Source of the DNA: Streptomyces sp. ISL-1 | GTDB taxonomy: Bacteria > Actinomycetota > Actinomycetes > Streptomycetales > Streptomycetaceae | Length of the DNA stretch: 64,000 nucleotides | Assembly (NCBI RefSeq): GCF_018614585.1 | Contig: NZ_JAGGOI010000014.1 | Span: 109,591 to 173,590, forward strand | Direction: 5' to 3' | In this document: piece by piece, positions 50,183 through 58,633 of the stretch | Position numbering within the stretch: position 1 is the first letter of the stretch | Layout: each line of letters begins with the position of its first letter | Position numbers and translations under genes: made by a program | Notes under the pieces: model-generated | The model's input: only the letters and a program-made list of their open reading frames with translations | Databases searched by the model: none | Told to the model about the DNA's origin: nothing

Positions 50183-50617
50183 TCAGCCCCGTGCGCTACC
50201 CGCCCGCCCGGCACCATGCCTGCCGTCGACGGACGGCGGGCCCTCCCGGTGCATCAACTGCCGTACGAGACGGACCAGCTCGGCCGGCTCGAAGGGCTTG
50301 GCGAGAAAGGCTTCCACCCCGGCGCCGAGGCCGGTCTCCACCTCGTACTGCGTACAGGCACTGATGATCGCGACCGGCAGATGGCTGGTCCGCGGGTCGT
50401 CCCGCAGCAGCGCGGCGGTCCGGAGCCCGTCGAGGCGGGGCATCACGACATCGAGGGTGACGACATCGGGGCAGACCCGATGCACGACCTCCAGGCACTC
50501 GGCACCATCAGCCGCGGTCACGACCTCGAAGCCCTCCAGCTCAAGGTTGACCCTGATCAACTGCCGGATGACCCGGTTGTCGTCGACAACGAGCACTCGG
50601 CCGGACGCGCCTGACAC
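50183..50617 (-). CDS. Stand-alone receiver-domain response regulator
   Basis: 144 residues, receiver only: acidic pair DD in VLVVDDNRVIRQ, phosphoacceptor Asp in DVVTLDVVMPRLDG, and Lys in FLAKPFEPAEL. No output domain, so it acts by protein contact or phosphorelay. GTG 50617 lacks a good ribosome site; the true start could be up to 18 residues earlier. Confidence 0.85.
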   Translation of the reverse strand: MSGASGRVLVVDDNRVIRQLIRVNLELEGFEVVTAADGAECLEVVHRVCPDVVTLDVVMPRLDGLRTAALLRDDPRTSHLPVAIISACTQYEVETGLGAGVEAFLAKPFEPAELVRLVRQLMHREGPPSVDGRHGAGRAGSARG

Positions 50618-50659
50618 AACTCGAGAGTAGGTCGGCGGACAGGCCTGCGTCCGGGTTTT

Positions 50660-50835
50660 GCCCACTTCCACCCTGTGGGGGCGAGCTGAGCTGGGGGTGG
50701 GGGTGCGGGGGTGGGGCTTGGGGGCGCTCTGGGCGAGGGTGGGGGAGGCGCTTGGGGCGGGGGTCGGTCGGGCTCGGGGAGGCGCTTGGGTGGGGGCTCG
50801 GTTGGCGCTCGGATGGGTGCTCGGGGAGGCGGAAA
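50660..50835 (+). repeat. G-rich low-complexity tract upstream of tRNA-Arg
   Basis: Many GGGG and GGGGG runs spaced by 2 to 10 bases, plus repeated GAGGCGCTTGGG-like segments (near 50746 and 50781). On the plus strand this can form G-quadruplexes. No gene is supported here. Confidence 0.7.
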
Positions 50836-50905
50836 TACCTGTTCACGGGGACCGCGTGGGAGCTGGTAGGGTTCTACCCGTCGCCGCACAGCAGGGCGGC
50901 GGAAC

Positions 50906-50977
50906 GCCCCCGTAGCTCAGGGGATAGAGCAACGGCCTCCGGAGCCGTGTGCGCAGGTTCGAATCCTGCCGGGGGCA
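50906..50977 (+). tRNA. tRNA-Arg (anticodon CCG)
   Basis: 72 nt cloverleaf: acceptor GCCCCCG/CGGGGGC, D stem GCTC/GAGC, anticodon stem ACGGC/GCCGT with loop CTCCGGA (anticodon CCG), T loop GTTCGAATC. CCA is not encoded. The integrative element begins directly downstream. Confidence 0.97.
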
Positions 50978-50995
50978 CCCTGTATGAGGTGCCCA

Positions 50996-51035
50996 AAGAC
51001 CCCGCCATCAGCGCTTTCGCTGAGGACGGGGTCTT
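50996..51035. terminator. Terminator after tRNA-Arg
   Basis: AAGACCCCG pairs with CGGGGTCTT and, inside, TCAGCG with CGCTGA around CTTT. The remaining bases to 51355 contain no supported gene; I see nothing else in them. Confidence 0.8.
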
Positions 51036-51355
51036 GGCGTATGTGCAGCTGTATGCGGCTCGGAGCGGCCGTATGTCGGGGTCCGTGGACGAGGCGTGGA
51101 CGGGATCTTCGAGCATCTGCCCAGGTCAGCCGAGCATAGCAACGTCAAGCCGAGTTGCTCTTCACCAGGAGCTGCCTCGGATGCGGTCACAGGCTGGCGT
51201 GCCAGTGCCGCTCTAGATCGTCTGTGTCGAATACGCTGCGAAGACGTCCAGCCTGGCGTCCTGGATAACGCGTACACACAAGGGAATGCGGCCCGGTGGC
51301 GACTCTTCACGTCGGCCCGGATGGCGCAGCTGCCGGATGCATGAAGGGGTGTGGC

Positions 51356-51826
51356 ATGAGGTCCCCAGGCGTGCACCTACGGGAGATCACCGACGACAAC
51401 CGGGATGCCGTTCGTGCCCTCCGCGTCCGACGTGACCAGAAGCAGTTCGTCGCCTCCGTGTCCAAGTCGCTCAAGAAGGCGGCGAAGACGCCGGAGGCCA
51501 ACCCCTGGTACCGCGCCCTGTACCGTGGCGACGAGCCAGTCGGCTTCGTGATGCTGTCGTGGAAACCGCCGGCTGGTCCTTTCAAAGGGCGGCACTTCCT
51601 CTGGCGCCTCCTCATCGACAAGCGGTACCAGAGGCGAGGGATCGGCCGAGAGGCGCTCACGCAGATCGCCGCCCTGGTTCGCGCGGACGGCGCCACCGAG
51701 CTGCTGACCAGCTACGAGCCCGGCGACGGCGAACCGTGGCCCTTCTACCAGAAGTTCGGGTTCGAGCCCACCGGGGAGATCGACGACGGCGAGATCGTTC
51801 TGCGGCTCACCTTCCCCGCTCGGTGA
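51356..51826 (+). CDS. GNAT-family N-acetyltransferase
   Basis: 156 residues from ATG 51356 (AAGGGG upstream). The acetyl-CoA loop RYQRRGIGREAL and the spermidine/BltD-like N-terminal DNRDAVRALRVRRDQKQFVA point to a small-molecule amine or amino-group acetyltransferase. Convergent with int and separated from it by a terminator at 51880-51904. It may be cargo of the element or of an older insertion at this tRNA. Substrate not predictable. Confidence 0.87.
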   Translation: MRSPGVHLREITDDNRDAVRALRVRRDQKQFVASVSKSLKKAAKTPEANPWYRALYRGDEPVGFVMLSWKPPAGPFKGRHFLWRLLIDKRYQRRGIGREALTQIAALVRADGATELLTSYEPGDGEPWPFYQKFGFEPTGEIDDGEIVLRLTFPAR

Positions 51827-51879
51827 GCTCATACGGGAAGCCGCGGACAAACAACCGATGGCACACGGCCGAGAGACGA

Positions 51880-51904
51880 AGCCCCCGGCCTGTGGCTGGG
51901 GGCT
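51880..51904. terminator. Terminator between GNAT gene and integrase
   Basis: AGCCCCC and GCC pair with GGC and GGGGGCT around TGT, with one mismatch. It serves both convergent genes. Confidence 0.75.
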
Positions 51905-51922
51905 AACGGCCTACGTGCGTGA

Positions 51923-53296
51923 TCACTCGTATTCGCGCAACAACTCTTCGATCTTGCGGTTGGCGATCTCCTGCCGTCCGTCGAGGCACTTCGCGTAGCG
52001 AGTCAGCAGGACCTCAACGCTGTTGCCGGCACGCTCGGCGACCTCAGTAGGGTCGACGCCCGCGTTCAGCCACGTCGACAGCGCCGAGTGCCGGAGGTCG
52101 TACGGCCGACCCGCAAGCGGCGAGGCCGCGACGGCAGGCGGAAGCGCGAGGAGCCGGGCCTCCTGCCACACGCGGTAGTAGGTCGAGGACGGGACGACCG
52201 AGCCCTTCTCGCTGAAGAACAGCCGCCCGTCGTCCGCCGTGCCGAAGGTGACCAGGTGCTCGCGGAGCACGGCGACAAGGTGTGGCGGGATAGGCACCCG
52301 CCTGACGTCCTCGGTCGGACGGTTCTTCAGCCCGCGGTCGTCGTGGGTCTCCCCCGAGTCGGTCCACTGCTTGCCGACCGACGGACGGGTCCGGTGGAGC
52401 AGCGCCGAGCCCCAGCCTTGTTCGGGAAGGTTCAGGTCCGTCTCGACGAGGCCGACCCCTTCCGCCGGCCGAAGACCACCGAAGTACATGGCGGCAAACA
52501 GACCCACAAGGCGACGACCACGGGCACGCCGGTAACCGCCCACGTAGGAAACGGCCGCCAGGAGATTCCGCGCCTGCTCCGGGTTGGCGACAACCCGGAG
52601 GTCAACCTGGTTGGACACCTTCGGCTTCTGCCAGCGGACAGCCGTGATGGGGTTCTCGCGCAGCTCCCCCAGGTCGACGGCGTAATTCGCGGCGTTGACG
52701 AGCGTCCGGCGCTTACGCCTCACGGTCTCTGCCGCTGCTGCCGTGCCGTCGAGCTTGAGTTTCAGTGAGTCGAGGACCGCGCGAGCCAAGGCGGGCTCAG
52801 CGAGATCGGCGAGCGGTCGGGACGCCTTGGATACCCAGTGAAGAACGTTCCGCACGTCGTCCGGCACTGCCCGATCGTCAGGCCCCGGTAGCACGAAGGC
52901 CCAGTTGCGCAGTGCTTTGCGGATTGCCTCGTCGTACGGCCGCCCGGCACGCTCGTCGAGGAGTTCCAGCGTCACGCTGGTGAGGGATTCGTTGATGCCG
53001 TCTCGCGTATTGGGGGCGGCATGGGGCCACTTCATGGCGAGGTACCTGAGAGCGAAGGCGTACCACGACACGGCCGACTTCTTCTCTTCCATCGAGGCCG
53101 GGTAGCCCGACTCTGTGTCGAACTCCTCGCCGTCGCGCATCGCACGCATTAGCTTCGTGCGGTAATGGTCGGCAAGTGCCTTGGTGCGAAAGGACTCCGA
53201 GAAGACATTGCCCGCCACAGACCAGCGGACACCGTACGAGGGTGTCTTGGTGTCTCGCTTACGGACGCTCCAGACTTTCACGTCGAGAGACTTCAC
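51923..53296 (-). CDS. int: Tyrosine recombinase integrase
   Basis: Integrates and excises the element at the tRNA. 457 residues: N-terminal DNA-binding regions, then a catalytic domain with Arg276 (GGLRPAEG), Arg402-His403 in YDLRHSALSTWLNAGV and nucleophile Tyr434 in RYAKCLDG. The usual His of the GHS motif is Asn425 (RAGNSVEVLL), a common variant in this class. The stop faces the tRNA, as in pSAM2. Its start overlaps xis by four bases. Confidence 0.95.
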   Translation of the reverse strand: MKSLDVKVWSVRKRDTKTPSYGVRWSVAGNVFSESFRTKALADHYRTKLMRAMRDGEEFDTESGYPASMEEKKSAVSWYAFALRYLAMKWPHAAPNTRDGINESLTSVTLELLDERAGRPYDEAIRKALRNWAFVLPGPDDRAVPDDVRNVLHWVSKASRPLADLAEPALARAVLDSLKLKLDGTAAAAETVRRKRRTLVNAANYAVDLGELRENPITAVRWQKPKVSNQVDLRVVANPEQARNLLAAVSYVGGYRRARGRRLVGLFAAMYFGGLRPAEGVGLVETDLNLPEQGWGSALLHRTRPSVGKQWTDSGETHDDRGLKNRPTEDVRRVPIPPHLVAVLREHLVTFGTADDGRLFFSEKGSVVPSSTYYRVWQEARLLALPPAVAASPLAGRPYDLRHSALSTWLNAGVDPTEVAERAGNSVEVLLTRYAKCLDGRQEIANRKIEELLREYE

Positions 53297-53478
53297 GCCG
53301 CAGCCTCCAACTGCCGCAGCCAGGTCAGAAAATCACTCCGCCAAACTCGAAGTTCCCCGTTGGGCAGCTTGAAAGCAGCCGGCCCCTGCCCGAGCTCGCG
53401 CCACCGGTAGAAGGTCCGTCGAGATACGTCACCGAGTTCGGCCAGGATCTGTGGAACTGTCATCAGCTCGTCTTTCAC
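53293..53478 (-). CDS. xis: Excisionase (MerR/helix-turn-helix type)
   Basis: 61 residues; winged-helix excisionase that directs Int to excise. Reads MTVPQILAELGDVSRRTFYRW, with the typical Trp-Arg turn and RVWRSDFLTWL. Overlaps int downstream and rep upstream by four bases each, so int-xis-rep are one translation unit. Confidence 0.92.
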   Translation of the reverse strand: MKDELMTVPQILAELGDVSRRTFYRWRELGQGPAAFKLPNGELRVWRSDFLTWLRQLEAAA

Positions 53479-54839
53479 GTCATCGCTCCTTCCGGTGTGC
53501 GTTGGTCTTGCATGGCTTCGCGTGCGGTTTCTCGGTTGAGTCGGATGTCTTCGGCGATGGATGCGGCGAGGGCGGATTCGCCGGGGGTGTGGCCGTGGCC
53601 GGCGTAGCGCCAGTCGGCGAGCACGAGCGTGGTCTCGGGTTCGGGCAGGCCGAGGGCTTGGCGTTGCTCGGCGGCGCGGTAGTCGGCGCGGAGCTGGCGG
53701 CGTTCGCCGAACGTCGATGAGTAGCGGCGGGACTTGGTCAGGAAGTGGCCGCGGAAGCCGAGCATGTGTGCCCAGGCCCAGAGCTTGCGGTCCGGGTAGA
53801 GCGGATCGAGGTCCCAGCAGGCGCGAATGAGCCGCCGTGCGTGGTCGGGTACGTGGTGCTGGTCGAGTTCGGCGAGTTCGCCGATGCGGCGGTCGAGTGT
53901 GCCGGTGGTCTCGGCTGCTTTGGTGGCGTACTTAGCGACGTAGGCGGCCACCTTCTGCTCGGTGATGTCGTCGCTGTCGAACGCCGTGATGGGCCGGACG
54001 TCGAGCTTCTTGCCCCAGCACAGCGTGCGCGCGGGCTGCCCGTCGACAACGGGCACGGTAACCGTGGTGTAGGGGTGCTTCCTGGCTGCGCGGATCGCTT
54101 GGGTGAGCAGGTCGAGCGTGGCCCACCGCGGTGGCAAGGTGCCGGGGCCGTCGGGTCCGTCGATGCGGATCACGGCGTGGAAGTGGATGGCACCGCGCTT
54201 TTGGAACTCCGCGACCTTGTTGAATGACAGCCGGGCAGCCTCTTTGAAGGCTTTCTGTGTGAGTCCTGCGGCGGCGGCGAGTTCGCGGCGGAGTCGGTTG
54301 ATGAACCGGTGCCACAGCTCTCCTGCGTGGTTGTTGAACAGCACTGCGCCCGCGTAGTCGTACGTCGCCGGGTCAAGCGGAGTGCCGAGCGCGGGATCGT
54401 CCTCACGGTGGCGCACGCCGCAGCGGCAGCGGCCGGTGTCGGGAATGTTGTGCACGCGGCCGAAGGACGGGGCGGTCAGGGTGGCGAAGACGCGGGGCCG
54501 CTCACGGACGGCGGTCGGGATGTTCATGGCTTCGTCGCCGGACAGGCCCGCTCGCACCAGGCGGTAGGCATCGCCGGCGTAGAGGTAGGCGCAGGGCTGG
54601 CAGCGGGAGGCGCGGCGGTTGCCGCAGGCGATGCGCAGCCGGCCACCGGGCTCATCCTGAGTGGAGTAGGTGTGCAGGACCTGGCCGGTGGTCTTGTCGC
54701 GGGTCAGGCTCCAGCCGGTGAGGTGGATGGGCTGGGCGCAGCCGCCGGTCCTCTTGATCTGGTCTTGCCAGCGGTCGAAGTCGGGGGCCGAAGCCACCCT
54801 GAGCAGGTCGCCCAGGGTGGGATCGAGCGTGTCAGCCAC
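53475..54839 (-). CDS. RepSA-type rolling-circle replication initiator
   Basis: 454 residues from GTG 54839 with GGAGGCAGCCC upstream. HUH nuclease motif GAIHFHAVIRID (His219, His221) and catalytic Tyr300 in YVAKY; Cys cluster CGNRRASRCQPC near 72-83 suggests a zinc site. Initiates replication of the excised circle, required for AICE transfer. Overlaps the ASCH gene by eight bases. Confidence 0.92.
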   Translation of the reverse strand: MADTLDPTLGDLLRVASAPDFDRWQDQIKRTGGCAQPIHLTGWSLTRDKTTGQVLHTYSTQDEPGGRLRIACGNRRASRCQPCAYLYAGDAYRLVRAGLSGDEAMNIPTAVRERPRVFATLTAPSFGRVHNIPDTGRCRCGVRHREDDPALGTPLDPATYDYAGAVLFNNHAGELWHRFINRLRRELAAAAGLTQKAFKEAARLSFNKVAEFQKRGAIHFHAVIRIDGPDGPGTLPPRWATLDLLTQAIRAARKHPYTTVTVPVVDGQPARTLCWGKKLDVRPITAFDSDDITEQKVAAYVAKYATKAAETTGTLDRRIGELAELDQHHVPDHARRLIRACWDLDPLYPDRKLWAWAHMLGFRGHFLTKSRRYSSTFGERRQLRADYRAAEQRQALGLPEPETTLVLADWRYAGHGHTPGESALAASIAEDIRLNRETAREAMQDQRTPEGAMT

Positions 54840-55266
54840 GGGCTGCCTCCAGCGCGTCGGCGAGGAGCGGCGCGGCGAGCAGGCCAGGGGGCGGGGTCCA
54901 CAGACCACGGTCACCGGGCCAGAACAGCGGCGCGGCGAGCGGGGTCACGTCGGTCAGTCGCCAGTGGTAGCGGCCGCGTGCGGACCAGAGCGTGCACCAG
55001 CCGTCATCCGTGTGGCAGCTCTCCAGGCGGGCCACGGCGACGATCGCGCCCCGCGGGAAGGGACGGCGCAGGAACGGCCGGGCCAGCGGCGCGTCATGAG
55101 CGTTCGGGTCGGTAGTGCGTCCGGCATGGATCAGGACCAGGCCACGGTGATCAGTCGGCCAAGTGCGGTTCTCAATCCGCTTCGTGCCGTAGGCGATCGC
55201 GCTCGCCCAGGGCTGCCACACGGTCAGCGCCAGCACAGGGGCGGCGTCGAGTTCGGGTGCGGGCAT
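54832..55266 (-). CDS. ASCH-domain protein
   Basis: 144 residues. ASCH/PUA-like fold: ALTVWQPWASAIAYGTKRIENRTW at the start and GAIVAVARLESCH in the middle. Known members bind RNA or, as in YqfB, hydrolyse N4-acylated cytidine. Here it overlaps the methyltransferase stop (ATGA) and the rep start, so it is expressed with both. A nucleic-acid-modification partner role is an inference from context only. Confidence 0.8.
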   Translation of the reverse strand: MPAPELDAAPVLALTVWQPWASAIAYGTKRIENRTWPTDHRGLVLIHAGRTTDPNAHDAPLARPFLRRPFPRGAIVAVARLESCHTDDGWCTLWSARGRYHWRLTDVTPLAAPLFWPGDRGLWTPPPGLLAAPLLADALEAARG

Positions 55267-56774
55267 CAGAGCACCTCCAGGAGGGCGGAGGCGATCCACT
55301 GGGCGACGTTGGCGGGCACCGCGTTTCCGGCCTGCTTGGTCTGCTCTCCCCCGTGGCCCAGGACGGTGTAGTCGTCGGTGAAGCGCTGGGCGCGCAGGTG
55401 CTCGCGGGCGGACAGCATCCGGAAGTAGCAGTCCTGCGGATCGATCTGTTCGGGGGCGCTGTCTGCACCAAGGACTAAGCCGGCTGACTCGCGGGTGGCG
55501 ATGGTGTGCAGCGGCGTCCTGGTCGTGGTCGGTCCGCCCCTGCGGTAGGGGATGACCAAGCCGTGGTGGTTGCCGCCAGCGGTGATCGCGGCCAGCGGAT
55601 CGTTGACTCCCCGGGTGGTGGAGCCGCCGCCGCGGTGCTCGGTGATGAACGGGGCGGGCTGCAGCAGGGCTTCGCTTTCGCGGGTGGTGCGGGTCCGCAT
55701 GGGCCCGGTGACAGCGGCGGCGTCGGTGTTCCAGCTGCCTCCGACCGGGACGAGCAAGGGCGGGATGGCGATTCCGTCGCCGATCCGGACCGTGCGGGTG
55801 GGCAGCGGAGCGGCCAATGCGGGGAACGCGCGGCCGTCGCCCTGGTCGGCGTGGTTGACGGTGACCACGGACGGCACCCGGTGCTTGTCCAGCCCGAGCC
55901 GGATCTTGCGGAGGGTGGAGGCTGCCAGCGGTTTCATGCCCCGGGTGGGCCGGTCGCCGATCCGGATGCCGGGGTCGGCCCAGTTGATCGCGCTGGCGGC
56001 GGGCCGTACGTAGGGCTCGATGATCTGATGGCGGCAGGCGGTGTTGGGGCAGCGGAAGTCGTACTGCTGACGGTACTTGCCGATCTTCCGGCCGTTGCGC
56101 CAGGACTGGACGGCCAGCACGTCTTGCTCGCAGACCGTGCACCACGCGGGCGGGCGGACATCGAGGTTGGGCGCCCGCAGTTCGAGGCGGGTGAAGACGA
56201 TGAAGATGCGGTCGCGCCATTGCGGGGCGTGCGGGTTGTCGTCCGCGCCGATGTGGGCGGCGGTGACGGAGACGATCTGGTGGCGGAAGCCGAGGATTTC
56301 CCAGGCGTGCAGCCACCAGGAGAACAGCGGCCAGGCGGTGGCGAAGCGGGATACGTTCTCGCAGACGACGGCGTCGAAGTTGTGGACTTCGGCGGCGCGC
56401 AGGATGTCGTAGGCGGTGGCCCGGGTCCGCTCCCATGCGGCGTCCTGGATGGGTCCTTCCTCCAGGAGATCGAGTTGGCCGGGGGTGGGCGGCGGCTTGG
56501 GTCGGCTGATGCCGTCGGCAGGGCTGCCCTCTGTGCAGATCGGGGAACCGACCAGGACCCGGGCCTTGGGCAGTCGCCGCATGTCGTAGTGGTCCAGATC
56601 CACGCAGAGGTGTTCCGCCTCGGGGAAGTTGGCCGCATGCGTCTCCACAGCGCGTGCCCAGTGGTTGGCCCCGAGCACCACGTCGAAGCCGGCCCGGCGG
56701 AACCCGTCGGAGTCCCCACCAGCGCCGCAGAACAGATGGATCGAAGTCGGCCGGGAAGTGGCGAAGCGGCGCAT
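55266..56774 (-). CDS. Cytosine-C5 DNA methyltransferase-like protein with zinc-ribbon insert
   Basis: 502 residues from ATG 56774. Motif I HLFCGAGG at 13-20, motif VI ENV at 139-141, a C-terminal AGNAVP motif IX/X. Motif IV carries Cys80 but reads GSPICTEGSPA instead of the normal PPC or PC pair, so the nucleophile context is unusual. A two-cysteine pair WCTVC and RCPNTAC near 215-260 looks like an inserted zinc ribbon between the catalytic and target-recognition parts; segments of the form TxTTRESxAL repeat three times in the C-half. No restriction partner is adjacent. Could methylate the element against host restriction. Confidence 0.82.
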   Translation of the reverse strand: MRRFATSRPTSIHLFCGAGGDSDGFRRAGFDVVLGANHWARAVETHAANFPEAEHLCVDLDHYDMRRLPKARVLVGSPICTEGSPADGISRPKPPPTPGQLDLLEEGPIQDAAWERTRATAYDILRAAEVHNFDAVVCENVSRFATAWPLFSWWLHAWEILGFRHQIVSVTAAHIGADDNPHAPQWRDRIFIVFTRLELRAPNLDVRPPAWCTVCEQDVLAVQSWRNGRKIGKYRQQYDFRCPNTACRHQIIEPYVRPAASAINWADPGIRIGDRPTRGMKPLAASTLRKIRLGLDKHRVPSVVTVNHADQGDGRAFPALAAPLPTRTVRIGDGIAIPPLLVPVGGSWNTDAAAVTGPMRTRTTRESEALLQPAPFITEHRGGGSTTRGVNDPLAAITAGGNHHGLVIPYRRGGPTTTRTPLHTIATRESAGLVLGADSAPEQIDPQDCYFRMLSAREHLRAQRFTDDYTVLGHGGEQTKQAGNAVPANVAQWIASALLEVL

Positions 56775-56989
56775 CACCGGCGTGCCTCCTGCCCGGACGA
56801 GACAGCGGGGCGGCGGGTGGTGACGAGCCAGCGGGGGGCGTGGCCGGTGCCGTGGCAGGCCGGGCACACAACACGCAGGGTGGTGCGGGTGCCGTCCTGG
56901 TTGCGAGTGCCGGTGGTGATAGCGACGACGGGGAAGCCGTCGCAGTCGGGGCAGATCCGCGCAGCACGAACCGCGAGGTCGGGCATCAT
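56774..56989 (-). CDS. Small zinc-ribbon protein
   Basis: 71 residues: CPDC and CPAC-HG-TG pairs, like the DnaJ zinc arrangement, in front of the methyltransferase gene (TGATG overlap). AAGGAA lies eight bases before the ATG 56989. No known function; the two-cysteine pairs suggest DNA or protein binding. Confidence 0.75.
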   Translation of the reverse strand: MMPDLAVRAARICPDCDGFPVVAITTGTRNQDGTRTTLRVVCPACHGTGHAPRWLVTTRRPAVSSGQEARR

Positions 56990-57078
56990 GGAGATTCCTT
57001 CCGGTTGATGAAGTCGGGTAGGGGCTGGGCCGTCCGGGCGGCGGATGCTTGGCGGTATCGGAGCCGCCCGGGGGCCGG

Positions 57079-57399
57079 TCAGCGTTTGGTGCGCGTGCGC
57101 CCTGCTTTGGGCGTCTTGAGGGCGAGAGTGATGAGCCCGCCCCCGCCGACAAGGGTCGGAACTGCTGTCTTGACCGCGACAGCGGTAGTTGCGGCCACCT
57201 TGATCAGGGACAGCACGGCCACGGTGGTGATGTAGACCAGGCCGCACAGCCCGACCGTGGCGACCAGGACCAGGAGCACCGGTCCGGCCCAGGAACGCGG
57301 TTGCGTGTGGACGATGACCACCTGGCGGGGGTCGGTACCCGGGGGGATCAGGTCAGCCGGGATGTGGCCACTGCGGAGCTGTGCGTCGGGACGTATCAC
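57079..57399 (-). CDS. Small membrane protein of the element
   Basis: 106 residues with one or two membrane spans (PVLLVLVATVGLCGLVYITT) and a basic C-terminus. Strong AAGGAG before GTG 57399. Similar small proteins accompany spread genes in AICEs; no specific role known. Confidence 0.75.
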   Translation of the reverse strand: MIRPDAQLRSGHIPADLIPPGTDPRQVVIVHTQPRSWAGPVLLVLVATVGLCGLVYITTVAVLSLIKVAATTAVAVKTAVPTLVGGGGLITLALKTPKAGRTRTKR

Positions 57400-57423
57400 G
57401 AGTGCTTCTCCTTCCGGGGCTGG

Positions 57424-57618
57424 TTACTTAGTGGTGCCGTTGACGACGTCGACACCGGTCTTGGTGCCGGACTCGATGGCCGGGGCGAGGTAGGTGTCGG
57501 CGAGGAGGAAGCCGCCGAGAAGGAGCACGACGACCATCCAGGTCGGCGGGCGGGTGAGCTTGATCCCGAAGTAGCCGACGAGGGCGACCACGACGATCAG
57601 CGGCAGTTCGACATTCAC
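57424..57618 (-). CDS. Small SpdB-like membrane protein
   Basis: 64 residues, nearly all membrane (VELPLIVVVALVGYFGIKL and WMVVVLLLGGFLLAD). The start GTG 57618 lies six bases behind the next larger membrane gene. Fits intramycelial spread proteins by size and position. Confidence 0.7.
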   Translation of the reverse strand: MNVELPLIVVVALVGYFGIKLTRPPTWMVVVLLLGGFLLADTYLAPAIESGTKTGVDVVNGTTK

Positions 57619-57624
57619 GACTGG

Positions 57625-58287
57625 TCAGTCCTTTCCAGCGAGTTGGGCGGCGATGGCGTCGGCAAGCTGCGGGGGGACACCGAGGCGAGCGCGCAAGGTG
57701 TCGGGGTCGATCGGGGCCCCTGTCACGGTTCGGTGCGTGTCGGCGGTCTTGCGTGCGTGTTCCAGGAGCGCAGCGGGCACCGGGATGGCGGGCGGCAGGG
57801 CCGGAGCCGAAGGGGTCTCGGGTGCCGGGACCGGGGTGGGTTCGTCGCGGGTGACGTCGATGTCCGGTGCCGGTTCGACAGCCGGGACCGTCTCGGGGCG
57901 GGGACGCTCGGGGGTGTGGACGAGGAGGGTGCCGCCGAGGAAGGCCAGCGCAGGCCAGCCGGCCACCAGGATCCGCAGCCAGGCGGGCACGTTGGTCAGG
58001 TCGAGCAGGCCCGCGGTCGCGACGTTCGCACCGAGGGACGCGGCGAGAGCGACGGCGAACCAGGTCCACGCGGCGCGGGTCGGGCCGCCATCGGCGCGCA
58101 GGATGCGCAGGCGTCGCCACGCTGCGACCAGGAGCAGGTCGACGCTGATGGGGTAGGCCCAGGCTTTCCAGCCGTCCTGGCCAGCTGCGGCGGCGATGTC
58201 GTGCAGGTGGGCGAAGGACAGGGCCCCGGCGATCACGGCTTGCACCAGCACGGCATCCGGGCGCAGACGCCCTGTGGATGTCTTCAT
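57625..58287 (-). CDS. DUF2637 / SpdB2-like spread membrane protein
   Basis: 220 residues: three or four membrane spans in residues 12-125, then a Pro/Ala/Val-rich cytosolic segment and a short C-terminal helical domain (DTLRARLGVPPQLADAIAAQ). Members help plasmid spread along mycelial septa. Overlaps the preceding helix-turn-helix gene by four bases. Confidence 0.8.
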   Translation of the reverse strand: MKTSTGRLRPDAVLVQAVIAGALSFAHLHDIAAAAGQDGWKAWAYPISVDLLLVAAWRRLRILRADGGPTRAAWTWFAVALAASLGANVATAGLLDLTNVPAWLRILVAGWPALAFLGGTLLVHTPERPRPETVPAVEPAPDIDVTRDEPTPVPAPETPSAPALPPAIPVPAALLEHARKTADTHRTVTGAPIDPDTLRARLGVPPQLADAIAAQLAGKD

Positions 58288-58556
58288 GACTGGCTCCGAG
58301 GGACACGGCCCAGGGCGCGGCCCACGGCGGCACAGTCGGCCGGGGTGTAGGCGGTACGTACCCCAGAGATCGACAGTCCGGCCGCCTGCGCGAGCGAGGC
58401 CAAGGTGTAGGGCCGGGGGCTGGTGAACTCCCGCGCGTATGCCAGGCAGGCGCGAATGTGTCGGTCGATCTGGTCACGCTGCTCTCGCAAGGCAGCAAGC
58501 TGACGTAGGAAGTCGTCCGGAGCGAGGCCGTCCAGGGCAGTCAGCGGGTCAGGCAT
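58284..58556 (-). CDS. Small helix-turn-helix-like protein
   Basis: 90 residues from ATG 58556 with AAGGAG upstream. Helical first half, then TLASLAQAAGLSISGVRTAY, which looks like an HTH. Probably a plasmid-type regulator; no closer identity seen. Confidence 0.7.
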   Translation of the reverse strand: MPDPLTALDGLAPDDFLRQLAALREQRDQIDRHIRACLAYAREFTSPRPYTLASLAQAAGLSISGVRTAYTPADCAAVGRALGRVPRSQS

Positions 58557-58633
58557 GACGAGCTTCTCCTTCCTTAGGGCTGGGCAGGGGCCGGGCGGGG
58601 CTCGCAGGTCCGGCCGCCCGGCACCCAGCGGAT

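Noticed and set aside
54832..56967. A 711-codon frame spanning the ASCH gene and the methyltransferase region
   Set aside because: Only the last 144 residues look like a protein (ASCH domain); the rest is the wrong frame of the methyltransferase gene.
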